Positions 10,398-21,500 of a stretch of 64,000 nt of DNA are shown here, one piece after another. The stretch covers positions 55,239,416 through 55,303,415 of the forward strand of contig OX421966.1 in NCBI GenBank assembly GCA_949128115.1, written 5' to 3'. Numbering within the stretch: position 1 is the first letter of the stretch; each line of letters begins with the position of its first letter. The translations under genes were made by a program, and so were the position numbers. This stretch comes from Anaspis maculata. Lineage: Eukaryota > Arthropoda > Insecta > Coleoptera > Scraptiidae. The notes under the pieces were generated by a model. That model did no database searches, was not told the DNA's origin, and saw only the letters and a program-made list of their open reading frames with translations.

Positions 10398-11486
10398 AAA
10401 GGACCCCGCACGATTCTTATGGAAAATGGCTCCCGGTTAAATTCTCTGAATTTTTGATATGTTGTAGCTCATGAGATACTAATCAAATACCGTGAACCCC
10501 AAACTCAAATAATGGACAGTTTTTCACCCACAGGGGGTTGAAGTTGGAAGTTTTGACGGCTTCAAAATGATATTATGACGTTAATAAAAGCTTTTTATTT
10601 GGTTTCTCTTCATGTTGTGTTTCATGCTGAATGTATTTATTTGACAAAAGAATATCAACCCCTTCCTCCACCCCCAACCCCTATCTACCATCATTAAATT
10701 CGAGATTACTACCAAAAGCCCTGCGGATGGCTTTTGTGATTTAAATTTTGAATTTTGACATGAAAATTATTTTCCACCCCTAATGTTGGGGTGCCGATTT
10801 TTCAATTTTCCTCGGTTAATTTGGCTGAATTTTTGGTATTGTGACCTCCTAATTCTGCTAAACAAAAAGTTCCAATGCCAATACTCATTCCTATGGACAG
10901 TTTTTGTTCTACAGAAGACTGAATTTGAATATTTGAGAGCATAAATATTGAACCTCAGTCCCCTGTAGAACGAAAACCGTTCTAATAGGATAGGAATAAG
11001 TTTTGGTATGAGAACTTTTTTTTCAGCAGAATTAGGAGTACACAATACCAAAAATTCAGCCAAATTAACCGAGAAAAATTGGAAAATCGGCACCCCAACA
11101 TTAGGGGTGGAGAATAATTTCTATGTCAAAATTCACAAATGAAATCACAGAAGCCATCCGCATGGCTTTTGGGAGTAATATCGAATTTTATGATGGTAGA
11201 TAGGGGTTGAGGGTAGAGGAGGGGGTTGATATTTTTCTGTCGAATAAATACATTTAGCATGAAACACAACTTGAAGAGAAACCAAATAAAAAGCTTTTGT
11301 TTACGTCAGAATATCATTTCTGAGCCGTCAAAACCTCCAACTTCAACCCCCTGTGGGTAAAAAACTGTCCATTATTTGAGTTTGGGGCTCACGGTATTTG
11401 ATTAGTATCTCATGAGCTACAACATATCAAAAATTCAGAGAATTTAACCGGGAGCCATTTTCCATAAGAATCGTGCGGGGTCCTTT
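10398..11486. mobile_element. 1.09-kb palindrome (foldback)
   Basis: The left arm from AAAGGACCCCGCACGATTCT inward is the inverted copy of the right arm ending AGAATCGTGCGGGGTCCTTT. Internal anchors pair across the centre near 10942, for example GAGATACTAATCAAATACCG with CGGTATTTGATTAGTATCTC. Each arm is about 530 bases with high but imperfect identity. Open frames in the arms are mirror images and not genes. Confidence 0.8.
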
Positions 11487-11676
11487 GGCTTGCGACGTTG
11501 CGACTGGTTCTTCTTCACATTCTTAGTAACTTTTTTGTATCTATCTGGAGACTTAGTCATGAAATAGCCTGGTATTCCATAGAAAAGTCGATATTTGTCT
11601 GGATGTTTCAAATTTGGCACTGAATAGCGACAGTTGCGTCCATGTTGCATCTGCGCCGTCGGGTCAGGAGAACGCA

Positions 11677-12130
11677 CTATTGCCTTGCCACTTGCCAGGC
11701 CGCGCACATATCTAAACCAGGGCCGTGCTTAAAAGTTCGTTAGACTATGGGACTATGCGATTTTGATCAGGTTGACTAAATCATCAGTCTCTTGTTCTTC
11801 GTTTCCTCCATATCTCTCGACTCAATACAAATTCAACATAATATTTTGGCAACAAATAAAGATAGTATGATGTGGTGTGAACATTGCAAGCAATAATTAT
11901 TTTGTTATCGCTTGCAATGTTCACACCACGCTTTCTTGATTGAATGAAATCTAAGCTAAATACCACCTCACATCTCACCTGAAATATGAAATAATTATCA
12001 TAATTATAGATGTTATTGGCAATAATAGCCCAATACTTCGGACCATTCGACAATTTGACATTGACATTTTGGGGGAAAATTGATCGCCACGTTTATTCAT
12101 GCGCTACGGCGCCAGCTCATAGGCTAACTC
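11677..12130 (+). repeat. Duplicated block D, copy 1, with internal hairpin
   Basis: Matches 12993-13447 over about 450 bases from CTTGCCA...CCGCGCACATA to GCTCATAGGCT. At 11871-11933 it has a strong hairpin: GTGGTGTGAACATTGCAAGC pairs with GCTTGCAATGTTCACACCAC around an 18-base loop. In copy 1 the similarity resumes beyond a MITE (12131-12263) with ACGTT..TGATCATT, so the original block is about 0.5 kb. Confidence 0.75.
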
Positions 12131-12263
12131 TACATTTCCCATGAAAGAAATCACTCGCGCGCATACCCGTGAGCGCATATTCCCGCTAGTACAAACGGCT
12201 ACCTACTACAGACCGCTAGTTTTGGGTTCACAGGTATGCGCGCAGCTCTCGCGGGAAAGGTGG
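12131..12263 (-). mobile_element. Short MITE family M7, copy 1
   Basis: A segment of about 130 bases bounded by TTTCCC-type ends, with GCGCGCATACC near each end. It is the inverse of 28941-29070. It interrupts duplicated block D: copy 2 of the block (12993-13490) runs on without it, giving an empty-site comparison. Confidence 0.7.
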
Positions 12264-12299
12264 ACTATTACAATTTGCAGTGTGTTACCCCCAAATTCG

Positions 12300-12975
12300 C
12301 AATCGTCATTTAACGTTGATGATCATTACACTTGATAATCATTAAGGTGCAGTCTGTCAAGGGTATTAGGACCTTAATGATCAATAAACTAGGAGCAACC
12401 ATAATCGCCGAATAATCGCCGGTGGTCGTGCATCATCGCCGTGATTTTTGAATACCATTCGCCAGCTTTTCTGCAATAAATCGCGATATCTGTCATCTTT
12501 GATCAAGTCTGTCATTCCAGTACGCCATTCAGACACGTATTTCTGGAATGGAGGAACTGGATTTTATGTATTGCCTTTTGCAACAACATCTCTTGTACCA
12601 AATTATGAGATAATGCCCGTAGCGTTCACGTTTAAGCACGTACGAAAAATTAAAAACACCCCTACATAAGAAATGACCACCTCTATTCGCGGAATTTGGA
12701 TGATACGAACATTGCGAACTTATAGCACAGTATCGGTTGGCGGTACTTTATTTTTGGCAAAGTCGAATTTATTTATGAGGGAATATGTTTTTCCGTAAGT
12801 ATCCGTGAAATAGGTAGGTACCTATAGTATAAGTGTTTATTTCCATAAATAGGTATATCATGAATAAGCTAAAACTATGCTGATAGCTTTTACACATATG
12901 CTACCTAGATTAGGTATATTCCAAATCGTCGGTCGTCAAAAATGTGAAATTTTGCAAAAGCAAAATGAACTATGT
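12300..12975 (+). repeat. Dispersed repeat R2, copy 2
   Basis: Same order of motifs as 8500-9290 (GATCATTA..., GAATAATCGCCGGTGGTCGT, ACACGTATTTCTGGAATGGA, TCCGTGAAATAGGTAGGTA), but with one internal unit shorter. It lies between the two copies of block D. Confidence 0.6.
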
Positions 12976-12992
12976 ATATAACATGAATCTGT

Positions 12993-13490
12993 CAGTTGCC
13001 TTGCTACTTGCCAGCCGCGCACATAAACCAGGGCCGCGCTCAAAAGTTGGTTAGACTATATGGGACTACGCGATTTTGATCAGGTGGATTAAATCATCAG
13101 TTTCTCATTCTTCGTTTCCTCCATTTCATTCGACTCAATACAAATTCAACATATATTTTGTCAACAAATGAAGATAGTATGATGTGGTGTGAACATTGCA
13201 AGCAATAACTATTTGGTTATTGCTTGCAATGTTCACACCACGCTTTCTTGATTGAATGGAATCTAAGCTCTAAATACCACCTCACATCTCACCTAAAATA
13301 TGAAATAATTATTATAACTATAGATGTTAATGGCAATAATAAATAGCCCAATACTTCGTACCATTCAACAATTTGACATTGACATTTTGGGGGAAAGTTG
13401 ATCGTCACGTTTATTCATGCGCTACGGCGCAAGCTCATAGGCTTACGTTAATGATCATTATAAGGTGCAGTTTTTCAAGGGTATAAAGCG
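12993..13490 (+). repeat. Duplicated block D, copy 2
   Basis: Direct copy of 11677-12130 and beyond, including the same hairpin (GTGGTGTGAACATTGCAAGC at about 13181). The two copies flank repeat R2 copy 2, giving a layout of direct repeats around a roughly 0.9-kb interior. No retroviral-type coding, primer site or TG...CA ends were seen, so I do not call these LTRs. Confidence 0.7.
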
Positions 13491-13850
13491 AGAAGATTTT
13501 ACAATTTTTCGTATGTGCATATACCTACGTGCACGCTACGGGCATTATATACCTCCCTGTCCCACGGATACTTACAGAAACCTATCTCCTCATCAATAAA
13601 TTCGACTTTGCCCTAAAACAAAGTGCCGCCAATCGATATCATGCTGCACGTTTGCAATGTTCGTATCATCCAAATTCTGCGAATAGGTGGTCATTTCTTA
13701 TGTAAAACGGGGAGTTTTCAATTTTTCGTACGTGCATATACGTGCACGCTACGGGCATTGTCTCACAATTTGGCACAAGAAATGTTGTTGCAAGAGGCAA
13801 GACACAAAATCCAGTTTCTCCATTTTAGAAATACGCGTCTGACTGAAGAC
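13490..13850 (-). repeat. Dispersed repeat R2, copy 3 (inverted)
   Basis: Inverted relative to copies 1 and 2, with TACGTGCACGCTACGGGCAT and CTCATCAATAAATTCGACTT. With copy 2 it makes a loose inverted pair, suggesting the full R2 element is itself a foldback that has been broken up. Confidence 0.55.
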
Positions 13851-14759
13851 TCAACGGAAAAATATGGCAATGTAGAGAATGAAAAACTGAATCAGAAAAA
13901 CCAAAGTTGCAACTCCCACCAATCCGTCAACCATAGTAGAAAAAATTAAAAAGGTGAAAAAAGTTGCGTCATCGTCTTTCTCCTGGAATGAGAGAGAATA
14001 CATCCTTTTCGTATAAGGGCCACCTTAGCGCAAACGTCAGCAGGGTGGTGCAAATTCTGACAGACGACAGTTAACGGCGAAACAACAGAAATTTTAGCTG
14101 TGTTTTGACACATATTCTTAAGGTTATGTCATTTCAGAACGTGATTTGCTTAGAAAAGCTGCTTCCTTATTAATCCTGCACTGCAGAAGGACCTTATATG
14201 GTAATTCCATGCTCTAATCGTCCTAACAAGCCCAACTGGAAAACAAACTGTCAACGCATCTACTGTTCCAAATGTTCGTATCAATATTTAGGAAGGAGTC
14301 AAACAGTAATCAAAGTTGGAGCTCGTAATAGGAAATATTGGCAATATTTTGTACTTTTTAGGAGCGGCACATATTGGCATTTTGCTAGGTAATTGGCAGT
14401 TACCGCTAGAGACAACCAGATATACCCAGGGTAGCGCAATCCTTCCATTTACATTTCAAGAGTGTTGTAAGTGTTCATATCATATCGCAGAGAAAGTCAT
14501 TTGCAAAATCATCGCTTATGTTTTTACGTTTAGAAATTATATCGAATGTAAATAGTAATATAATGGTGGGCTAATGGGTGGGTGAATCTATCAAATACAT
14601 AAAAAAGTTTTCTACCTAACATCGTTATCAATCACTTTTGCGTATGTTCTAGTCAAATTTGTACCAACCTGTTCGAATATTCAATTACGCGCCGGGAATC
14701 TTACTCATTTGACAACCGAACGCAAGCGCACTGTAGTAGGAAAATAGTGTATGATAAGA
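13851..14759. other. Unassigned, no gene recognised
   Basis: No coding exon, RNA gene or repeat partner seen. Small open frames at 14198-14555 have no recognisable motif. Confidence 0.35.
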
Positions 14760-15717
14760 GATACATGAAAATTGCGAGGAACAAAGTTGTAGGGTCCGCT
14801 AGGGCATTACGTCTTACTTCTTCGGTTTAGCCGGTAATCGTGTTCAAAGTTGAACCCCCCGTAGTTCAGTAAAATAGAAAAATTGTCACATTCCTCCTTG
14901 AATGGTATGAGAACCACACAAGAGATAGCCGAAAACTGTACAGGACTCTATGGTGTAGGACAAACGTTGTAGAGAATTGAATATTTCACAATAAAATCAT
15001 CAAGGCCAATTTTTAGCTTTTCTGGTTTGGCCAGTGTTACCACGTTTAAAGTTGCGCGACAACCCAATAATAAAGTTGTCCTTTTAGAAAACTTGGAAAA
15101 TCTTACGACTCGATAAAAAATTTCAACAATGCAGAAGATGTCTAGAGAAACATGAGAAAAATGAGGAAATCGAAAAATGGAAATTTTCGCTGCAAGTTTT
15201 CTCAATGAATTCTGGAATAAACATTTTTAAGAACCTTTCCTTAATCAATTTGTAGAGGTATAAATGAGCTTATTAGTACGTCAGCGAGGTCATACCATCT
15301 TCTTTGGTTTAGCTGCCAAGCGCTGTCAAAGTTGTGCGACATGTCTTATATGTATAGCGCCGTGAATGTGGCCGACCAGTACGACGTTCCGATAACTGAT
15401 TATGGCCCAATTTTGACAGCGCTTTGCGGCCAAACCAAAGAAGATGGATTATCATATCACCTGGATTTTTTGACGGATCATTCAATCCTCTGTAGTACCT
15501 AGGCTGCTTAGGAGGTTTTCAAAAATGTTCTTTTATTTCATAGTTCGTTGAAAAAGCTGGCAGCGAACATTTGCTTAATATGGTTTTCTCAATTTTTTAC
15601 CATGTTTTTCTGGACGGTGTAAAATGTAACTTCAGTTTTTCTCATTCAGTTTTTCATTCTCTAGATACTTTGTCATATTCTTTTAATCGAGTCTAGGATT
15701 TTTGTAAGTTTTATTAA
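14760..15717. repeat. Repeat family Q: units with inverted partner
   Basis: Units of about 190 bases around the phrases GGAACAAAGTTGTAG and CACGTTTAAAGTTGCGCGAC recur here and at 22540-23600. The segment TTTGGTTTAGCTGCCAAGCG (15301-15320) pairs with CGCTTTGCGGCCAAACCAAA (15420-15439), forming a small hairpin. The part after 15500 is an inverted match to about 22740-22890. It is interrupted by the hAT element at 15718 and resumes at 16722. Confidence 0.5.
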
Positions 15718-16721
15718 CAGTGGCGTATCTAGGGTAAATTGCGCCTAGGGCAAAACATGAAAATTGCGCCCCTGAATTAGAAACCCTGGGAAATGCGCCG
15801 CAGGCAGTTTTTCAGACTTCAGGTGGGCCAACGACAAATAGGGCCCCCACGTGTGATCCGTTCGCATGCAAAGTTGCTAGGCAACCAGGGCTGTCACTAG
15901 GCTATCACCTAGGCAACATCACTTGATGAACTGTTCCCTGGTTCCGAAAATAGGGTCCCTGTTATAGGTTATACCTAGATCAGATGAAAAAGTTGAAAGT
16001 TGATCGTCTGTTTGAATGTATTGGTTTTGGTTTTCCCTCTTTCTCTGTTCCCATTTCGCTTGTAAATTATTGCTCACACGAATTGCGCCCAATAGTTCAA
16101 ATATCTACATTATCCAGGGTGTCTCAAAACTCGCGCTCCAGAGAACACTGACATGGTGCCGACGACAATAATAGGTTCCCAGGAAACGGAAGAAGAAAAT
16201 GTATTGCTGCTTGCATAAAGGAGTCATGAGTTTTTTGAATACACCAATCCCGGAGGGTCAATTCGAGGTAAATTTGCAGAATTCAACCCAGTTGCTAAGT
16301 TTTGAAAGTAATACCAACTGCCTGTCATGTAATAAATGTTTGGCTCACTGTAACTGTGACACTGCCAGATTTAGATACTTGAACCTGGCAACTTGAAATT
16401 GAGGTAACATACCTCAAATGTACAGGTCTGTGATTGGTTAACTTAACTTTGTCTTTTCTCGAATACCATTTGAGGTAGATTTTTTTCGTCAGTATTACAC
16501 ATCTGACTGCTATCTAGTTTTGCTTCATTTTCTCTGGGGAGTGAGTTTTGAGACATCTTGTATATAATTATATGAAGTTCAAAGAACTTGGTCTTTGATT
16601 CGTTTTTCCAATTTTGTTCTTCATTTTTTCACATTTCTATCTTTTCCTCTCATTTGCGCCCTGAGGATTAAAGTGCGCCCATGGCACGTGCCCCACTTGC
16701 CCCCCCGTAGATACGCCTCTG
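15718..16721. mobile_element. hAT-type non-autonomous element with 8-bp TSD
   Basis: The left end CAGTGGCGTATCTAGGG and the right end CCCCGTAGATACGCCTCTG are inverted matches (CAGnGGCGTATCTA). TTTATTAA flanks both sides at 15710-15717 and 16722-16729, an 8-bp target duplication. The CAG...CTG ends, the GGCGTA motif and 8-bp TSD are typical of hAT elements. Length is 1004 bases and no transposase is seen. The interior includes a GCGCCC-rich start and unassigned sequence. It is inserted in repeat family Q. Confidence 0.85.
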
Positions 16722-16779
16722 TTTATTAAAAGAACAAGTTTATAACTGAATTGTCGCGCAACTTTGTCCGTAAAAATTT

Positions 16780-17214
16780 TACAGGGTGGCCCAACGAAAA
16801 TATAACAGATTTTCGAGCACTTGACCTCATATGTTTGTATACTGTAATATGTTTACTATAGGGACATGAGCGTCATGGGTTTGACAACTTCGAGCCAGCC
16901 TCCTGGAAGGGACTGCAACCCTCCAAATACACTGAAATTAACATTATATCTTGAAAAATTGCATCGAATTGAAAAAAAATAACACCGCTGTAAAGACAAT
17001 TGAACCAGCTTTAAAATGAAGTATTACTTAACCCCTATTGCCATTCAAAATTTTCGAAGGGGCTGCCACCTTGACTACGGGGGTGAAACTTCACGGCTAA
17101 ATTAATAGCAGTTGAACATCCCCCTTGAAAACGAAGTTAACCTGTCCGGGCTTATTTCGAAAAAAATAGGTCAAATACCTGAAAATCTGTTTCGTTTTCG
17201 TTGGGCCACCTTAT
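16780..17214. mobile_element. 435-bp element with CAGGGTGGCCC ends
   Basis: Left end ACAGGGTGGCCCAACGAAAA against right end TTTTCGTTGGGCCACCTTAT, with TA at both borders. A short related stretch continues inward (GATTTTCGAGCACTTGACCT against the AAATACCTGAAAATCTGT side). It has the same terminal sequence as the large foldback at 27663-30757, so it is a short family member. Confidence 0.75.
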
Positions 17215-17258
17215 ACAGGGTGATTCATGAGTGACCTTACATAGGCTAATGGGAGATA

Positions 17259-18353
17259 GAGGACTTCAAGGCGAGTCAGGATCCACTGAAGAAATTTTAT
17301 TTTCTCCAATGGTTACGAAGATACAGGTTGTTTTGTGTGTTTCGTATGAAACTTCGATAAGCGATATTTCTGAAACGGCCAGAGGTATTTTGTTGAAATT
17401 CATCAGTAATATTTCTCTGTTGGAACTCATCCCGAAGCCATACCGGGTAAGTCAAAATCCAGGGCCGGGCTAGAAAAAAGGTGCCCCTTTTTTGTTTAAT
17501 CAAAAAATACATTTTCTGACCGCTTTTCCAAGAAACTGCTATCGGATTCAAAAAGCCAAGGAAAAATGCGAGGAAAAATGCTTCAAGAATGACACTTCAA
17601 TTTAGATGGCACACCTGAACCGTTTCGACAATAAAATTAAAAGTAAAATTTGTGAGTGAGTTCCCATTTTCGACCGGACATAATCGACTCATTGTTTGAT
17701 TGAATTCATCAAAATTCATTTTTTGGCTTGTCTCTGTTGAATAGAAGAGCTTGGTTGGAAGAAAAATTCCAGAGCCGACCATTTTTTTTTGACAAAATCG
17801 AGAGTGAAACCAAAATTAGACTCGATTTGGTCGTCAAAAAAAAATCTTCGGCTATGGAATTTTTCTTCCTACCAAGCCCTTCTATTTCACAGAGACAAGC
17901 TAAAAAATGAATTTGAATGAATTCAATCAAACAATGAGTCGATTATGTCCGGTCAAAAATGGAAACTTACCCATAAATTTCACTTTCAATTTTTATGTCG
18001 AAACGGTTTAGGTGTGCCATCTAAATTGAAGAGTGATTCCTGAAGAATTTTTCCTTAGCTTTTCGAATCCGATAGCAGTTTTTTAGAAAAGCGGTCAGAA
18101 AATATACTTTTTGATCAAATAAAAAAAGGGCACATTTTTTCAATCCCGGCCCTGGATTTTGACTCACCCAGTATGGCTTCAGGGTAAGTTCCAATAGAGA
18201 AATATTACTGGTGAATTTCAGGAAAATATCTCTAGCCGTTTCAGAAATATCGCTTATCAAAGTTTCATACGAAACACACCAAACACCCTGTATCTTCGTA
18301 ACCAATGGAGAAAACAAAATTTCTTCAGTGGATCCTGACTCGCCTTGAAGTCT
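17259..18353. mobile_element. 1.1-kb palindrome (foldback)
   Basis: GACTTCAAGGCGAGTCAGGA on the left pairs with TCCTGACTCGCCTTGAAGTC on the right, and the arms (about 540 bases each) pair to a centre near 17810. A CAGGGTGATTC end motif sits 44 bases outside the left arm at 17214 without a clear partner on the right, so one terminus is truncated. Mirror-image open frames at 17231 and 18317 are arm copies, not genes. Confidence 0.75.
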
Positions 18354-18394
18354 TTGAAGGCAACAAAAAATAATTGTTGGAAACTGAAACGAAA

Positions 18395-18440
18395 TCTCTC
18401 AGGTCACTCGAATCACGGTTCAGCTGGACGTACTACACTG
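18395..18440 (-). repeat. Fragment of repeat family C
   Basis: CTCAGGTCACTCGAATCACG followed by GTTCAGCTGGACGTAC is the inverse of the start of the family C repeat at about 45735-45780. It is a short fragment downstream of the low-complexity gene. Confidence 0.5.
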
Positions 18441-18590
18441 GAGTTAAGAAAAGGGCAATGGAACAGAACAAAATGCAGCAGCGAAAACTACAAAATAAAT
18501 CTTATTGTTATAATGTACGGTTATTTTACAAATCATAAAAACGAAAACTTGAAATACGAAGATACCAGAGGTCCTCGTCGATTTCTTGTC

Positions 18591-21500
18591 TTAAATGTTG
18601 TACGTCAACTTGCTCACTATCCGCCCGATGCGATCATCGATGAGCAAATTCTGATTCCCCAGCTTGTTGATCGTGTTGTTGATCGAAGTTATCTTCAACA
18701 AATTCTTCCGCTTCTTGATCTGCAGCTTGCGGATCTTCTTCTTGTACTTTTGCTCCAAAACTTTCTTCACGTCTCGTCCGCCGGTCGTCGGCGCGTCCGC
18801 CGTGCCGTTGTGGTTCACGACCACTTCGGTGAACAACGGCGGGTGCTGTCTCAACCACGACATGGTGTTCTGGGGCGAAACCGACGTGGAGCGTTCGATC
18901 ATCGACTGGGTCACCACGATCTCGGATCCGGCCACCGGCACGTCGTAGTAAGACGTGAACGACCGCGGAGATTCGCAGCCGACGCCGTTTTGAACGGAGA
19001 AAGACTGGGGCGTCGGCGAAACCGACACCGACGACGTGTCATCTCTGTACCTGTACGGCGTTAACGGCGATACCTGTTCCGGCATGACGTGCTGTGGCGT
19101 TTCCGGGGGCGATTTCAAGTATTCCTGGGCGATTTCTTCAGGTTCTTGTTCGGCCACTACTGCTGGTTCGACAGGCGCTGGAGCTTCCTGTGGTGGATTG
19201 TTGTTGCTAACGATCTGCGGTGTCGTCTTGTTGCTGCTGACAGCTTGTGGTATCGTCTTGCTGTTGCTGCTGACGGCCTGGGGCGTCGTCTTGTTGCTGC
19301 TGACAGCTTGTGGTGTCGTCTTGCTGTTGCTGCTGACGGCCTGTGGTGTCGTCTTGCTGTTGCTGCTGACAGCCTGTGGTGTCGTTTTGTTTTTGATAAC
19401 GGCTTGTTGTTTCTTCGTCGTCGGTTTGTCCTTGGTACTACTACTACTACTACTGGACGCTGATGTTTTTTGTCGCGGCGAAACTGAAATTTTTCTGACT
19501 GGTGTTTGTGTTATGGCCTTGTCGACGGGTGCTGTTTTATTTGTTGTTGGTGAAGCATAAGCGGGTGTTCGTTTCAGTAAAGCTTTTTTTGGCGGTAGTT
19601 TTTTAGGCGAGTTCCAAATTTCCGTTTCATTTTCCGCCGTTTTGTGTTCCATCTTTGGGTCCTCGTGGAATGCCACTTTGAGTTTGCCTTTGAATGGGTT
19701 GTTGGCTTCGCTGAAGAGCTGAAAAATTCGAAGTTGTTAAGCTCAATCTTTTCTTAACCCATAGGGTGATTCGTAACTATTTAGGTGAAAAAAAATTAAG
19801 CCCCAAATCAAGGAAGATCGTGTGAGTATAAATAGGAAATTCTTTTTTGCTCGTGGACGCAATTTAGAAGTTAAGTACGGTCCTTTCAAGTTGAAGAAAC
19901 TGTTGGTATTTTCTTCATTGTCTTCACCAGTTACCAGTCACCTTTTCGTTTTTAGCTTCATTTGTTATAATCAGTGAGTACAGAGTGCTCTTTTTTGTCA
20001 GGTGTGCGAGATTGCGACTAAGGCCGAAGGTCGAGTTGTTTTCAAAAGCCTGGACGGGGACGCCTCCTGGCGGCTAAAATTGCGTAGCTTTACGTTAATT
20101 TTTCTGCCACTTATATCGTATCAGTGGGAGTCGCTCGATTCATTTTCAACTTTTCAAGTAAGTCACTGAAACAATGAATTTTTGAACATTGACATTGAAC
20201 AGGTTCTCGTGATTAGTTTACCACCATACGACTATATGAACACTGCGAACACATAAACCCATAGACAGAGAATGTCAAAATGCGGCGATTACTTAGATCA
20301 GAAACCTAAACTGCTCGTCAAAAGTTAAGCATAGACCAAAATTTGCACCAATTTCAAGTAAGGATTTCTTCGGGAAAGGATATCTGATTTGAAAAAAATG
20401 TATGGTGCTTGGTAAAGCTTTTCTTCAGGTACAAGACGCTATGTCGGTTCACGTCACCATTGACTTTGTCCATGATATACAGGATGCCAAAGAAGGAGTG
20501 TCAAAAGTGTTAATTTTTGAAGTCGTGGAACTTTTTTAGAAAAAATTCCGGATTTTTTTTCTCTCAAGTTTTAGAAAGCGGATATCAATATCTCGAAACG
20601 GTTTTTGACTTTTGATCGTATTTTGTTTTTTCAAAGAGTTCTTGATTGTTTTGTGAAATTTAGATTTTTTGATGCAGAATTTGCTAGAGCACTTGCTTTT
20701 TCTTGAAAATTCACAGAAACATACATAGTTACTGGATGAATTATATCATGAGAAAATTGACCTCATGGACCTCCAGAAGAGGTCATCCTCTGGACCTCTT
20801 CAGGGGAGATGCCCAATGAAGCATGCTGCGACATCACTTTGACACTTATTGAACCCAGAATGGATAAAAATGCAAGACTTGTAACCATACGTTGCATCAA
20901 AATTACCATGGTTACCAAGTAGTCCCATCATGGGTGATTTTGTTACTGCTCAAGTCACTGGAAATTTTCAGAAGTGATATCTCCTAGACGAGTAGAGATA
21001 AAGCCATAATTCTTTTTTTGATTTCAATCGGACACATTATTGGTCATTCAAGCACGATGTGCAAAATTTTCACGTTCATACTTTTTCAGTGGTGGGGGGA
21101 AATTTTGACGTTTGTCATGTCAGAATTTTTTTTTGTACTTGTCATCATTGAAATGTCAACATGAATGTAATCTACCACTTCCACATCAGTAGTGAGAACA
21201 AAAGACCAACGAAGGTTTTCTCAGGAAACCTGGACTTCGAGGAAGAAAAGCACCGAACGCAAACTTGAAATTCATCAGCTGAAACTGACAGTATACATTC
21301 ATGTTGACATTTCAATGATGACAAGTACAAGAAAAAAAATCTGACATGACAAACGTCAAAATTACCCCCCACCACTGAAAAAGTATGAACGTGAAAAATT
21401 TGCACAACATGCTCGAATGATCAATAATGTGTCCGATTGAAATCAGAAAAAGGATTATGGCTCTATCTCTACTCGTCTAGGAGATATCACTTTTGAAAAT

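Noticed and set aside
11677..13490. LTR retrotransposon (direct repeats around an interior)
   Set aside because: No TG...CA ends, no primer-binding site or polypurine tract, no gag-pol coding, and the interior is another dispersed repeat.
19036..19560. Long plus-strand open frame rich in Leu and Val opposite the low-complexity gene
   Set aside because: It is the antisense of the minus-strand minisatellite exon, which has the splice acceptor and sensible composition. The hydrophobic repeats follow from reading the repeat backwards.
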